A DNA stretch of 64,000 nucleotides from Bacteroidia bacterium (GCA_030427585.1 JAUIBW010000003.1:186001-250000), one strand, 5' to 3'. Positions 26,461 through 36,738 are shown, counted from the first letter of the stretch. Notes: generated by a model from the letters alone, not told the origin. Translations and numbers: made by a program.

Positions 26461-27360
26461 ATGACCAAATTCAAAGCATGGATCTCTGCAGCTAGATTAA
26501 GAACTTTACCATTATCAATTTCAGGAATAGTTGTTGGATCTGCTTTAGGTCATAAGGGGTTTTTGGAAACCAATATCTTCTGGCTGGCTATTGTAACTAC
26601 ACTAGGCTTACAAATTTTATCTAATTTTGCTAATGATTATGGCGACGGGGTAAAAGGAACTGATAATGAAGATAGGATAGGGCCACAAAGAGCTTTACAA
26701 AGTGGGGCCATTTCTAAAAAGGAAATGTATAGAGGAATCATACTTACTGCATTAATTACCTTAGGAGTTGCTATTGCCTTAATTTATGTTTCTTTCGGAA
26801 AAGAATACTTTTTCTATTCTGTGTTCTTTTTTATATTAGGGCTTGCTGCTATAGCTGCTGCTATTAAATACACAATGGGTAGCTCTGCGTATGGGTATAG
26901 AGGCTTAGGAGACTTTTTTGTATTTATCTTTTTTGGCTTAGTTAGTGTCGTTGGGTGCTACTTTTTGTTTACAAAACAACTACATGCTCTGGTTTTCCTG
27001 CCCGCTATTACAATTGGATTATTGAGTGCCACAGTGTTAAACCTTAATAATATGAGAGACTATCATGGTGATAAAAAAGCAGGTAAAAATACACTGGTTG
27101 TAAAAATAGGAATTAATCGAGCAAGAACTTATCATTTTACCTTACTAATTATAGCTATGTTATCTATGTTAGTATATTTATATGCTACCTATAAAACACC
27201 TATGAACTTTTTGTTCTTGATTGCTTATATACCTTTATTTGTTCATATAAGAAAAGTTGCTAAAACCAGTAATTTCGAACTACTAGATTCCGAGCTTAAA
27301 AAAATAGCTTTAACAACATTTTTACTATCTATTTTGTTAAGTATTGGGCAGATTTTATAA
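26461..27360 (+). CDS. menA: 1,4-dihydroxy-2-naphthoate polyprenyltransferase
   Basis: A 299-residue UbiA-superfamily membrane enzyme that attaches the isoprenoid tail to 1,4-dihydroxy-2-naphthoate, making demethylmenaquinone. About eight or nine helices are visible. The first Asp-rich motif NFANDYGDGVKGTDNED (near 58-74) and the second, NLNNMRDYHGDKKAGK (near 193-208), bind the Mg-diphosphate. It opens a run of co-oriented menaquinone genes ending with menE. Confidence 0.94.
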   Translation: MTKFKAWISAARLRTLPLSISGIVVGSALGHKGFLETNIFWLAIVTTLGLQILSNFANDYGDGVKGTDNEDRIGPQRALQSGAISKKEMYRGIILTALITLGVAIALIYVSFGKEYFFYSVFFFILGLAAIAAAIKYTMGSSAYGYRGLGDFFVFIFFGLVSVVGCYFLFTKQLHALVFLPAITIGLLSATVLNLNNMRDYHGDKKAGKNTLVVKIGINRARTYHFTLLIIAMLSMLVYLYATYKTPMNFLFLIAYIPLFVHIRKVAKTSNFELLDSELKKIALTTFLLSILLSIGQIL

Positions 27361-27465
27361 TTTAGTCGAACATTGTTATTGCTGATAATTTATAGTAACT
27401 TTTGTGAGCACTCTATTGTATCTCAGAGCCTATTTGTAGTATAATTAGTTTTAAATTTTTTACAT

Positions 27466-28146
27466 ATGAAAATTACCTTTTACGGTCATAATACTTTATT
27501 AATTGAAATCAATGAAATAAATATTCTTATAGACCCATTTATTTCGGGTAACCCGATATCTAAGAATAAAATTGATATGAGTACAATTAAAGCAGATTAT
27601 ATATTACTTACTCATGCACATCAGGATCATGTTCTTGATGCAGAAGCTATAGCCAAAAGTAATGATGCTACGATTATCTCGAATTATGAAATTGCCACAT
27701 ATTACGAGAATCTAGGTATCGAAGTACATCCTATGAATCATGGAGGAACCTGGAGTTTTGAATTTGGAAAAGTAAAATATGTGAATGCAATCCATACTAG
27801 TAGCTTCGCCGATGGAACATATGGAGGGCAACCAGGAGGGTTTATTATAGAAGGAGAGCATAAAACCATTTACATTGCGGGAGATACAGCATTAACAATG
27901 GATATGAAATTAATTCCGTTAAGAAACACTTTAGACCTTGCTATTTTGCCTATTGGTGATAATTTTACAATGGGGATAGATGATGCTATTATTGCAAGTG
28001 ATTTTGTTGAATGTGACAAAATATTAGGAGTACATTATGATACTTTTGGATATATTGAAATTGATCATGATGAGGCCAAACAAAAGTTTTTTGAAAAAAA
28101 TAAAGACCTTATGCTATTAGATATAGGAGAAAGCATCACATTGTAA
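27466..28146 (+). CDS. UPF0173-type metallo-beta-lactamase-fold hydrolase
   Basis: A 226-residue cytosolic MBL-fold protein. THAHQDHVLD (about 49-58) is the HxHxDH zinc motif; later ligands are in AIHTSSFADG, IAGDTALTMD and LGVHYDTFGY. It matches the UPF0173/YtkL family of metal-dependent hydrolases with no settled substrate. Its stop overlaps the start of menC by one base (TAATG), so translation is coupled. Its place between menA and menC is a recurring flavobacterial order, suggesting a link to quinone synthesis. Confidence 0.9.
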   Translation: MKITFYGHNTLLIEINEINILIDPFISGNPISKNKIDMSTIKADYILLTHAHQDHVLDAEAIAKSNDATIISNYEIATYYENLGIEVHPMNHGGTWSFEFGKVKYVNAIHTSSFADGTYGGQPGGFIIEGEHKTIYIAGDTALTMDMKLIPLRNTLDLAILPIGDNFTMGIDDAIIASDFVECDKILGVHYDTFGYIEIDHDEAKQKFFEKNKDLMLLDIGESITL

Positions 28147-29186
28147 TGAATGCCAGATATTATAAACATATCCTTAAATTTAAAAGACCAAGTGGTACCT
28201 CGAGAGGAATTCTAAAAACCAAAGAAACTTGGTTTATCGTGATTTCTGAGGGAACAAGAAAAGGGATAGGAGAATGTGGTATTCTAAGAACACTAAGTAT
28301 AGATGACCAACCAGACTATGAGGATAAATTGAAGTGGACCTGTGAGAATATTCATTTAGGTGTAGACAACCTTTGGGAAGAACTTATAGAATTTCCGAGT
28401 ATTCAATTTGGAGTAGAAATGGCGTTTAGGTCTTTAGAAAGTGATTCTCCTTTTTTACTGTTTCCTTCACCATTTACCCGAGGTGAGGAACAAATTTCTA
28501 TCAATGGGCTAATATGGATGGGGGATAAGGAATCTATGAGGAAACAAATCACCTCTAAATTAGTTGATGGATTCGATTGCATAAAAATGAAAATAGGCGC
28601 TATTGATTTTGAAACAGAACTAGATTTGTTATCTTATGTACGATCTCAATTTTCTTCAGATCGTATTGAATTAAGAGTAGATGCTAATGGTGCGTTTAAA
28701 CCAGAAGAAGCTTTAGATAAATTAAAACAGCTTTCTGCTTTTGATCTGCATAGTATAGAGCAACCTATACGACAAGGACAGCTTAAAGAAATGGCAAACT
28801 TATGTAAAGAAACCCCATTGCCTATAGCATTAGATGAAGAGTTAATAGGTGTTTTTGATCTAACAGAAAAGAAAAAACTATTACAAACTATACAACCACA
28901 ATATATTATTCTTAAACCAAGTTTGATAGGAGGTTTTAAAGGAACCAAAGAATGGATTGATATAGCAAAATCTTATGGGATTGGGTGGTGGATTACCAGT
29001 GCACTAGAGAGTAATATTGGACTAAATGCTATTGCGCAGTATACATACACCTTAAATAATAAAATGCCTCAAGGTTTGGGGACAGGAGGACTGTATAGAA
29101 ATAACTTCGATTCACCTTTGGTTGTAAAACAAGGCACTTTGAGGTATCATAATACCATAAACTGGAACGTAAATTATTTAAATTAG
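28146..29186 (+). CDS. menC: o-Succinylbenzoate synthase (enolase superfamily)
   Basis: A 346-residue enolase-superfamily enzyme converting SHCHC to o-succinylbenzoate. The catalytic Lys lies in CIKMKIG (near residue 143), metal ligands in LRVDANGAF, SIEQPI and ALDEELIG, and the second Lys in IILKPSLIGG. The C-terminus has the LESNIGLNAIAQ motif. Muconate-cycloisomerase-type relatives look similar, but the neighbouring menA and menE support menC. The ATG overlaps the previous stop. Confidence 0.92.
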   Translation: MNARYYKHILKFKRPSGTSRGILKTKETWFIVISEGTRKGIGECGILRTLSIDDQPDYEDKLKWTCENIHLGVDNLWEELIEFPSIQFGVEMAFRSLESDSPFLLFPSPFTRGEEQISINGLIWMGDKESMRKQITSKLVDGFDCIKMKIGAIDFETELDLLSYVRSQFSSDRIELRVDANGAFKPEEALDKLKQLSAFDLHSIEQPIRQGQLKEMANLCKETPLPIALDEELIGVFDLTEKKKLLQTIQPQYIILKPSLIGGFKGTKEWIDIAKSYGIGWWITSALESNIGLNAIAQYTYTLNNKMPQGLGTGGLYRNNFDSPLVVKQGTLRYHNTINWNVNYLN

Positions 29187-29192
29187 AATAAT

Positions 29193-30131
29193 ATGTATAT
29201 AGCACAAACATTTAAAATAAAACATGATTGGTGGAGATATTTAATTGGATTAGTGATCATTTTTATTTTTTGGCAATTTATTGGGATTGCTCCTTTAGCA
29301 TTAGTAGCATTTATAAATGCTGGTGATTTACAAACGTTTATGCTCGCTGCAGAATCTAACTTTACCTCGTTAGATATGAATTCTAATTTATTTCTAACTT
29401 TAGTAATTATAAGTTTTATATCTGGATTATTGGGATTATTTATAGTTGCTAAGTTTCTTCATAAGCAAAAAATTAAAAAACTAACTACAGCAAGAAAAAA
29501 GATCGATTGGAAACGTATTTGGTTTACATTTTTTCTCGTTTCCTCTATAAATGTTATGTTTTTTGCGATTAGTTATTATGTAGAACCAGAAATTTATAAG
29601 CTTAATTTTGAAATGATTCCATTTTTAATCTTGGCTTTAATTTCCTTATTCTTGTTACCGCTACAAACCAGTTTTGAAGAGTATTTGTTTAGAGGATATT
29701 TGATGCAAGGTATAGGTGTTTTAGCTAAGAATAAATGGTTACCACTAATCATCACTTCTGTAACGTTTGGATTACTTCACGGTTTAAATCCAGAAGTTGA
29801 GAAATTAGGCTATATCATGATGGTGTTTTATATAGGAACTGGTCTTCTATTAGGTATTATGACCTTAATGGACGATGGTATGGAATTGGCTTTAGGCTTT
29901 CATGCTGCAAATAATATAATGGCAGCAATGTTGGTTACAACAGACTGGAGCGCTTTTCAGACTAATGCAATATTTATAGATATATCAGAACCTTCAGCAG
30001 GTATTGATATTGTACTTCCTGTGATTATATTATACCCTATTTATCTGTTTATTTTAGCTAAGAAATATAAGTGGACAGGATGGAAAAATAAACTTTTTGG
30101 AAACATATCATCTGACACAATTTTAGAATAA
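29193..30131 (+). CDS. CPBP-family intramembrane metalloprotease
   Basis: A 312-residue membrane protein with about eight helices. The glutamic-protease motif EEYLFRGYLMQ (near residue 166), FGLLHGLN (near 195) and HAANN (near 240) are the three conserved CPBP/Abi motifs of CAAX-like proteases. The role could be prenyl-protein processing or membrane defence, but in this cluster it sits between menC (6 bp away) and menE, a position kept in several Flavobacteriia. No activity in quinone synthesis is known. Confidence 0.88.
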   Translation: MYIAQTFKIKHDWWRYLIGLVIIFIFWQFIGIAPLALVAFINAGDLQTFMLAAESNFTSLDMNSNLFLTLVIISFISGLLGLFIVAKFLHKQKIKKLTTARKKIDWKRIWFTFFLVSSINVMFFAISYYVEPEIYKLNFEMIPFLILALISLFLLPLQTSFEEYLFRGYLMQGIGVLAKNKWLPLIITSVTFGLLHGLNPEVEKLGYIMMVFYIGTGLLLGIMTLMDDGMELALGFHAANNIMAAMLVTTDWSAFQTNAIFIDISEPSAGIDIVLPVIILYPIYLFILAKKYKWTGWKNKLFGNISSDTILE

Positions 30132-30201
30132 CTAACAAAGAAATAACACACTCTTTACATATTGATAACTAATGAATATATTAGAAAATTGAAATTTGAA
30201 T

Positions 30202-31317
30202 ATGCAAACGAAAAGTACATTTTCTATTCCCGAAATACATCAAAGCTTCTCAATAAATAAAAATTGTTTTGATAAAGAAAGACTAAAATCTTTGGCGTAT
30301 AGTTTTATTAAAGAAGGTGAGGTATATGAACAGGAAGCAGGAAGTTTTTTGTTAGATTGGTTAAATGAAAAAGATCATATTGTTGTACAAACCTCGGGTT
30401 CTACCGGAAAACCAAAAAAAATTAAAGTGTATAAACAACATATGATCAATAGTGCAATAGCAACCGGAAAGTTTTTTAAATCTGAAAAAGAAACTACTGC
30501 ACTGCTATGCCTTCCTGCAAATTATATAGCAGGAAAAATGATGCTTGTAAGAGCGATGGTACTGGGATGGAAAATAGATTTGGTGCCTCCAAAGACAAAT
30601 CCTTTGGATACAGTATACAAACAATATGATTTTTGTGCAATGGTACCTCTACAACTTGATAACTCTCTTAATAGACTTCATTTAATTAAAAAGCTAATCG
30701 TTGGAGGTGGTCCCGTTTCAGAAAATTTAAAAGAATTGGTTCAAGGTTTTAAAACTAAAATATTTGAAACCTATGGTATGACAGAAACAGTTTCTCATAT
30801 AGCTGCAAGAAGAATAAACCCGAAGAAAAAAGATAAAAAAGATGCTCGCTATTTTAAAGCACTACCTAATATTACGTTAAGTATTGATCATAGAAATTGC
30901 TTGATTATTAAAGCTCCACAGCTAAATGAAGAGACAATCATTACCAATGATGTAGTAGAACTGAAAACATATAAAAAATTTTTATGGAAAGGACGTCATG
31001 ATAATGTAATTAATAGTGGAGGAGTGAAATTATACCCAGAAGAAATAGAAACAAAATTACAGCTGTTGATCGGACATCGTTTTTTTATTACCAGCGTCCC
31101 TGATGATACACTTGGTGATAAAGTAATTTTACTAATAGAACGTGAGTACGATAAAATTGCATATCTAACGTTGCAAGAAGGGATACAGAATCTAAATACC
31201 TTGAACAAATACGAAATCCCTAAGGAGATTTATTTTATCCCTCAATTTATAGGAACAGAAAACGGAAAAGTACAAAGAAAACAAACCTTAGAATTGGCTA
31301 TAAATTTCAAATTGTGA
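30202..31317 (+). CDS. menE: o-Succinylbenzoate-CoA ligase
   Basis: A 371-residue short ANL-superfamily enzyme that makes o-succinylbenzoyl-CoA. The P-loop VQTSGSTGKPKKIKV (near residue 55), the FETYGMTETVSHIAA adenylate motif and WKGRHDNVINSGGVKLYPEEIE hinge region are present; the terminal Lys motif GKVQRKQTL closes it. ATG 30202 is preferred to an in-frame TTG at 30196. It completes the men cluster; menF, menD, menB and menH must be elsewhere. Confidence 0.92.
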   Translation: MQTKSTFSIPEIHQSFSINKNCFDKERLKSLAYSFIKEGEVYEQEAGSFLLDWLNEKDHIVVQTSGSTGKPKKIKVYKQHMINSAIATGKFFKSEKETTALLCLPANYIAGKMMLVRAMVLGWKIDLVPPKTNPLDTVYKQYDFCAMVPLQLDNSLNRLHLIKKLIVGGGPVSENLKELVQGFKTKIFETYGMTETVSHIAARRINPKKKDKKDARYFKALPNITLSIDHRNCLIIKAPQLNEETIITNDVVELKTYKKFLWKGRHDNVINSGGVKLYPEEIETKLQLLIGHRFFITSVPDDTLGDKVILLIEREYDKIAYLTLQEGIQNLNTLNKYEIPKEIYFIPQFIGTENGKVQRKQTLELAINFKL

Positions 31318-31505
31318 TTTCTTCCTGGTAAAAAAAGATTATACCAAGCCGGTCAATTCAAATAGTAATCCTCACTTTTACATTTTCTAGAAACATAAAA
31401 ACCAATATTTCTTTTTTACTCAATAAAAAGACGACTTCACTCATTCTTGATTGTTATCGCTTATAAGAACACATAGTTTTAGTTAATAATTAAAAACTAC
31501 AAACT

Positions 31506-33569
31506 ATGAGACAATTACAATACATTTTGCTTGCCTTCCTTATAACAGGGATTTCAAATGCACAGGACATGAAAATCACAGGAAAAGTAACAGATAATCA
31601 AAACCAGCCCTTACCGGGCGTAAATATTGTTATAAAAGGAAGCACTAACGGAACACAAACAGATTTTGATGGTAATTATACTATTCTGGCAACTATAGGA
31701 GATACATTGATGTTTTCTTATGTAGGATTCGAAACCGCCGAGGAAAAAATAACCACAGCCTCTGCTTTCATGCATATAAAGTTGACTCCTTCTTCAGCAG
31801 CATTAGAAGAAGTAGTGGTCACAGCATATGGACCGAGTAGAGTAAGAAAATCGATGAGTTATGCAGCAAGAAAAAAACGACGTAAGCAAAAACATATAAA
31901 CAAATCGTCGGGAGTACGGGTTTTTAATACAAGTAATGCATTAAAAATCAGAGGAGTCAATTCGGTTTTGGGTACAAAACAACCGCTGTATGTAGTAGAT
32001 GGAGTACCTGTTGATACTAAAGACATAGCCGTGGTAAACACGATAGATGCAACAAAAATAGCAAAAGTAAAGGTACTTAAAAACAAAAAAGCAACTTCGG
32101 CATATGGATCTAGGGCTAAACATGGATGTATTGTAATCACAACACATTCTGGTAATTATAAAATACAAAATGATGAGTCATACCGAGAAATTGTTGAGAA
32201 TGATTTTAAAAAAGTTCAAATGGCTCCTCTTTCTACTTTCTCTATAGATGTAGACAAAGCGTCCTATAGTAATATTCGAAGAATGATTAACAATGGAGTT
32301 AAAGTTCCTGCAGATGCCGTTAAAATTGAGGAAATGATTAATTATTTTAATTATCAATATGAACAACCCAAAGATGAACATCCTTTTGCAATTCATACCG
32401 AACATGCTTCAACTCCCTGGAATACAAAAACGCAATTGGTTAAGATTGGGTTAAAAGGAAAAGAGATTCCTCAACATGAAATTCCTGCGTCTAACCTTGT
32501 ATTCTTAATTGATGTATCAGGATCGATGAGTGATAGCAATAAGTTGCCTCTACTCAAAAAAGCTTTTAAACTTTTGGTGAATCAATTACGTGAAAAAGAC
32601 AAGGTTGCTATCATTGTATATGCAGGAGCAGCAGGAATGGTATTAAAACCCACATCTGGAGCTAATAAGCAAGAAATCAATCAAGCATTACAAAATCTTG
32701 AAGCAGGAGGATCAACAGCAGGAGGAGAAGGAATACGATTAGCATATAAAATTGCAAAAGAAAATTTTATAAAGAATGGTAACAATAGAGTTATTCTGGC
32801 TACCGATGGTGATTTTAATGTAGGGATTAGTAGTGATAAAGACATGAAAAAATTAATTGAAGAAAAACGTAAATCCGATGTGTTTCTAACCTGTCTGGGA
32901 TTCGGGATGGGCAACTATAAGGATAGTAAGCTAGAAATATTAGCCGATACCGGTAATGGTAATCATGCATATATCGATACCATGCAAGAAGCCCAAAGAG
33001 TGTTAGGGAAAGAATTTGGAGGTACTTTATATACAATAGCTAAAGATGTAAAAATTCAGGTTGAATTTAACCCAGAGAAAGTACAAGCATATCGATTGAT
33101 AGGATACGAAAACAGGCTTTTAGCAGATGAGGATTTTATAGATGATACCAAAGATGCAGGAGAACTGGGAAGCGGGCATACCGTGACTGCACTATATGAA
33201 GTAATCCCTGTTGGGGTAAAAAGCAAATATCTGAAAGAGATTGCTGATCTAAAATATACCAACTCAACAATTAATAAAGAATATGGAGATGAGTTGTTAA
33301 CTGTCAAATTTAGATATAAAAAACCACAAAAGAAAAAGAGTATCGAAATGGTTCATGTTTTACAGATCAATACCAAAACTTCAGTTTCACAAGATTTTAA
33401 TTTTGCAGCATCAATTGCTTGGTTCGGGATGAAACTAAGAGGTTCTAAATATATTGAAAACCAAAACCTTAATGATATAATTGCTTTAGCCGAAACGAAT
33501 AAAGAAAAAGATGACCAGGGGTATAAAGCAGAATTTATACGACTTATGAATAGCTACCAGGGATTATAG
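31506..33569 (+). CDS. VWA (YfbK-type) protein with SusC-like carboxypeptidase-regulatory and plug-like N-terminus
   Basis: A 687-residue exported protein (signal peptide to about residue 20). Residues about 24-105 are a CarboxypepD_reg-like domain (GKVTDNQNQPLPGVNI), followed by a short segment resembling a TonB-receptor plug (LKIRGVNSVLGTKQPLYVVDG, two parts: about 150-172; then AYGSRAKHGCIVITT). Residues about 240-290 match the YfbK N-terminal domain (FSIDVDKASYSNIRRMINNG). The VWA domain has an intact MIDAS DVSGS at 336-340, and the C-terminal 170 residues are DUF3520-like. YfbK proteins are envelope proteins with unclear function. A SusC-type N-terminus without a barrel is a known Bacteroidota fusion, but it is striking. 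A terminator follows. Confidence 0.88.
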   Translation: MRQLQYILLAFLITGISNAQDMKITGKVTDNQNQPLPGVNIVIKGSTNGTQTDFDGNYTILATIGDTLMFSYVGFETAEEKITTASAFMHIKLTPSSAALEEVVVTAYGPSRVRKSMSYAARKKRRKQKHINKSSGVRVFNTSNALKIRGVNSVLGTKQPLYVVDGVPVDTKDIAVVNTIDATKIAKVKVLKNKKATSAYGSRAKHGCIVITTHSGNYKIQNDESYREIVENDFKKVQMAPLSTFSIDVDKASYSNIRRMINNGVKVPADAVKIEEMINYFNYQYEQPKDEHPFAIHTEHASTPWNTKTQLVKIGLKGKEIPQHEIPASNLVFLIDVSGSMSDSNKLPLLKKAFKLLVNQLREKDKVAIIVYAGAAGMVLKPTSGANKQEINQALQNLEAGGSTAGGEGIRLAYKIAKENFIKNGNNRVILATDGDFNVGISSDKDMKKLIEEKRKSDVFLTCLGFGMGNYKDSKLEILADTGNGNHAYIDTMQEAQRVLGKEFGGTLYTIAKDVKIQVEFNPEKVQAYRLIGYENRLLADEDFIDDTKDAGELGSGHTVTALYEVIPVGVKSKYLKEIADLKYTNSTINKEYGDELLTVKFRYKKPQKKKSIEMVHVLQINTKTSVSQDFNFAASIAWFGMKLRGSKYIENQNLNDIIALAETNKEKDDQGYKAEFIRLMNSYQGL

Positions 33570-33600
33570 AGTTATCAAAAGGTATTGTTAAAGTTAAAAA

Positions 33601-33636
33601 GAGACATCTGTATTGTTTTGCAGGTGTCCTTTTTTG
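33601..33636 (+). terminator. Terminator after the VWA gene
   Basis: GACATCTG (33603-33610) pairs with CAGGTGTC (33621-33628), one wobble, followed by a T-run. Confidence 0.8.
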
Positions 33637-33685
33637 TGATATTTTTATTTCGATTATATATTAAATGGCCTCACACTATCACACC

Positions 33686-35005
33686 ATGAAAAACCTCTTT
33701 ATCATTACCTTATTTTTCCTAAGTACTACAATTAAATCTCAAATTCTTAACCAAAGGGAAAGAGCTGCAGCAATTGATATGGTTTTACAAGATCGATTCG
33801 ATAATCTTTTACCTCAATTAATGGATCGTACAGAATTTGATATGTGGATCTTGATTTCTAGAGAATATAATGAAGATCCCGTACTTAAAACAATGCTACC
33901 TTCGACTTGGTTAAATGCCAGACGGAGAACTATACTAGTTTTTTATAGGGATAAAGCTAAGAATACCATAGAAAAATTGGCAGTAGCTAGATATAATGTG
34001 GGCAAAAACATTGATTCTGCCTGGGACAAGGATAAACAACCAAATCAGTGGAAAGCACTTATTGATATAATTTCAAAGAGAAACCCCAAAAAAATAGGTA
34101 TTAATTATTCTAAAGACTTCGGGATTTTGGATGGTATTGTAAAAACAGACTATGATGAGTTGATGAATGCGATGCCAGAAGAATATAAGCCTAGAATTTC
34201 CTCTGCCGAAAAACTATCCATTGCCTGGATAGAAACACGTACCCAAGAGGAAATGGAAATATATAAAGAATTGGTAAAAATTACTCATGATATTATTGAA
34301 GAGGCATTTAGTACTTCGGTTATACAACCAGGAACCACTACTACAGATGATGTAGTTTGGTGGTTAAGACAAAAGGTAACCGATATGGGATTAAAAACCT
34401 GGTTTCATCCTACGGTAGATATTCAGCGTTCGGGTGAAGCATTACAAAGCCATATTGTTTCCTTTTCTGATCGACCAAAGGATAAAGTAATTCGACCGGG
34501 AGATTTGATTCATTGTGATTTTGGGATTACATATTTACGATTAAATACAGATTGCCAGCAACATGCCTATATTCTTAAAAATGGAGAAACATCACCTCCT
34601 GAGTTTTTAACAAAAGCTTTTGCAGATGGAAATATAGTACAAGACATTTTTACTTCTAATTTTGAGACCGGTAAGACCGGAAATGAGATTTTACTAAAAT
34701 CTCTTGAACAAGCAAAAGCAGAAGGCCTTGAACCATCAATTTACACACATCCGTTAGGAGTATATGGGCATTCTGCAGGACCAACAATAGGAATGTGGGA
34801 TGCACAAGGAGGAGTTCCGGGAGCAGGAGATTATCCCTTGTATGAAAATACCGTATATGCTATCGAATTAAATACTACAGTAACACTCCCAGAATGGAAA
34901 AAAGATATTCGTATTATGCTCGAAGAAGCGGGCTTTTGGGGTGCTTCAGGTTTTAAATACGTGAATGATAGACAGACCGAATTGATAACTATTCCAAAAC
35001 GATAA
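33686..35005 (+). CDS. Secreted M24-family metallopeptidase (Xaa-Pro aminopeptidase-like)
   Basis: A 439-residue protein; ATG 33686 is chosen because MKNLFIITLFFLSTTIKSQ is a signal peptide, whereas the in-frame ATG at 33665 would prepend polar residues. The C-terminal pita-bread domain (from about 195) has metal-ligand segments IHCDFGITYLRLNTDCQQ, HPLGVYGHSAGP and NTVYAIELNTTV, typical of creatinase/aminopeptidase P. The N-terminal half is the smaller M24 regulatory domain. It is likely periplasmic and cleaves N-terminal residues before proline. Confidence 0.88.
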   Translation: MKNLFIITLFFLSTTIKSQILNQRERAAAIDMVLQDRFDNLLPQLMDRTEFDMWILISREYNEDPVLKTMLPSTWLNARRRTILVFYRDKAKNTIEKLAVARYNVGKNIDSAWDKDKQPNQWKALIDIISKRNPKKIGINYSKDFGILDGIVKTDYDELMNAMPEEYKPRISSAEKLSIAWIETRTQEEMEIYKELVKITHDIIEEAFSTSVIQPGTTTTDDVVWWLRQKVTDMGLKTWFHPTVDIQRSGEALQSHIVSFSDRPKDKVIRPGDLIHCDFGITYLRLNTDCQQHAYILKNGETSPPEFLTKAFADGNIVQDIFTSNFETGKTGNEILLKSLEQAKAEGLEPSIYTHPLGVYGHSAGPTIGMWDAQGGVPGAGDYPLYENTVYAIELNTTVTLPEWKKDIRIMLEEAGFWGASGFKYVNDRQTELITIPKR

Positions 35006-35089
35006 TTTTTATTACAATATAGTTTCGAATTGTTATATTCGCAGACTGCATTTTTTTAATATTTTTAGTTTATAATTAATCAGAATTTT

Positions 35090-36541
35090 ATGAATAGGTT
35101 ATGTGTTTTTTTGTTGGTGAGTGTCTTGCTGTTTGGATGTAGTTCAGATGACGACCCTTTAACTAATAATCCCAATAGTGGAGAAGTCGTCGATGAAAAA
35201 GAAAACACGTTGCTAACTATTTCTAGAGGGAGTAATTTTAGTATTAGGTTTAATGAAGAAATTAAAGATCTTAGTTTAGAGGTGGTTATAACTGATGAAG
35301 ATGGTACAATCTTAACAAGAAATAATGTTGAGACAAATACAGAGATTAAGTTGATGGCAAAATATGATACAAATAAGCCGTATCATTTACATTTTGTACT
35401 CAGATATCTTGAGTCAGATACCGAACCAGAATTTAGATATGAAAATGTTGTAAAATATTATGTTCAGACTTTTTTAAATGTTTCTAATCGTACATATTTT
35501 TATGATCTGGATATTGATCAAGATAAAGCAGAAGGTACTGCAGAACTAAAATTTAATAATGTTCCTTTTGATTTTTTGAATGCATCACAAAGTACCAGTT
35601 TTGGTAGCTCTACTTCATTAGAGCTACCAATTGTAGATAATAAACTTAATTTTGATGTTAAAGTTAAACAGGTTGGTGAAACTACCGTATATGCATATGC
35701 AGAAAACACAAAGGCTGGTTTTGAGGAACTTAGATATACAAGACAAGAATTAAGTAATGGAGAACTAGTAACTTTAGACTATAACACTTTACCTAAAGCG
35801 AAACTGATAAAGATTGATTTTCCTGATGTAAGCCTGTCAAATTCTGATTTTAGAAGATTTAGCAGTAGTCTATCAGGTTTTGATTTATCAGAAAGCTCTA
35901 CTTTTTTTAGATTTGATAGTAGTTTGGTGTTTCCTGGAGGCGAATTATCAAAAGAGTTTTTTGTTCCTGAGAATATTTTTGAAAAGTATTCATTTTTTGG
36001 AACATCGGTATTTGATAGTAATATTACTTCAACTCGGAATTTTTATAATAATATTGACGAAATTCCGAAAACATATGTTCCGTCAACTTTAAATGCTTCT
36101 ATAAGTAATAATTCATTTCTAAATTACCAAGCAACAGTAACAGGAGATTACGATTATTTTAGTTTTGCGGCATCATATAGTGATGGTGAGACTGTTTTAG
36201 CAGATACCAAAAGGTTTAGCTGGGTGATTTTTGATTCGGCTACTCCGTCCATATCAATTGTTTTAAAAGATTTAATTTCAGAATTTATTAGAGAGGAAGA
36301 CGATTTTAATATAACTGCTTCAGATTTAGGAACCCCACAACTCACTATTTATAAAAGTTCTGAGATAAATGATAAGAATGATTTTATTGATATGGCAATC
36401 GATAGGAACCGTTCTAAAAATTTAAGAAATATACCATACGAACGATGGCTATCTATTGATAGAGGCTCTAAAAGTAGCTTTACTATAGAGAATGATATCT
36501 ATGAAATGCAGTTATTATCAAAAGATGACTATGCATATTAA
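35090..36541 (+). CDS. Lipoprotein of unknown function
   Basis: A 483-residue lipoprotein (LLFGCSSDDDP, Cys near 17) with an Asp-rich post-lipobox spacer, often a surface-export signal in Flavobacteriia. The body is beta-rich with many Ser/Phe/Tyr residues and short repeats (two FSFFG/FSSSLSG-like segments). No family or catalytic motif is recognised. It stands alone downstream of the M24 peptidase. The 197-bp spacer that follows shows only weak traces of coding sequence. Confidence 0.7.
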   Translation: MNRLCVFLLVSVLLFGCSSDDDPLTNNPNSGEVVDEKENTLLTISRGSNFSIRFNEEIKDLSLEVVITDEDGTILTRNNVETNTEIKLMAKYDTNKPYHLHFVLRYLESDTEPEFRYENVVKYYVQTFLNVSNRTYFYDLDIDQDKAEGTAELKFNNVPFDFLNASQSTSFGSSTSLELPIVDNKLNFDVKVKQVGETTVYAYAENTKAGFEELRYTRQELSNGELVTLDYNTLPKAKLIKIDFPDVSLSNSDFRRFSSSLSGFDLSESSTFFRFDSSLVFPGGELSKEFFVPENIFEKYSFFGTSVFDSNITSTRNFYNNIDEIPKTYVPSTLNASISNNSFLNYQATVTGDYDYFSFAASYSDGETVLADTKRFSWVIFDSATPSISIVLKDLISEFIREEDDFNITASDLGTPQLTIYKSSEINDKNDFIDMAIDRNRSKNLRNIPYERWLSIDRGSKSSFTIENDIYEMQLLSKDDYAY

Positions 36542-36738
36542 ACTTTAATAATCATTTACCAACCAAAATCCTCATCATTTGTTATGTAGTGACCATACCG
36601 ATCACTTTAATTTTATCTCTTAGACTAAGAGTATAACCTACACCATCTGGATTCATAATTGGAAAAGCTAATATACATATCTACTCAAAAACTTTTTAGA
36701 AATCTCAGTATCAATAATATGTATAGGATGTTTTTAGT

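Noticed and set aside
36542..36738. Minus-strand fragment reading MNPDGVGYTLSLRDKIKVIGM
   Set aside because: It looks slightly PDZ-like, but it is too short (24 codons) and without supporting context to call a gene remnant.
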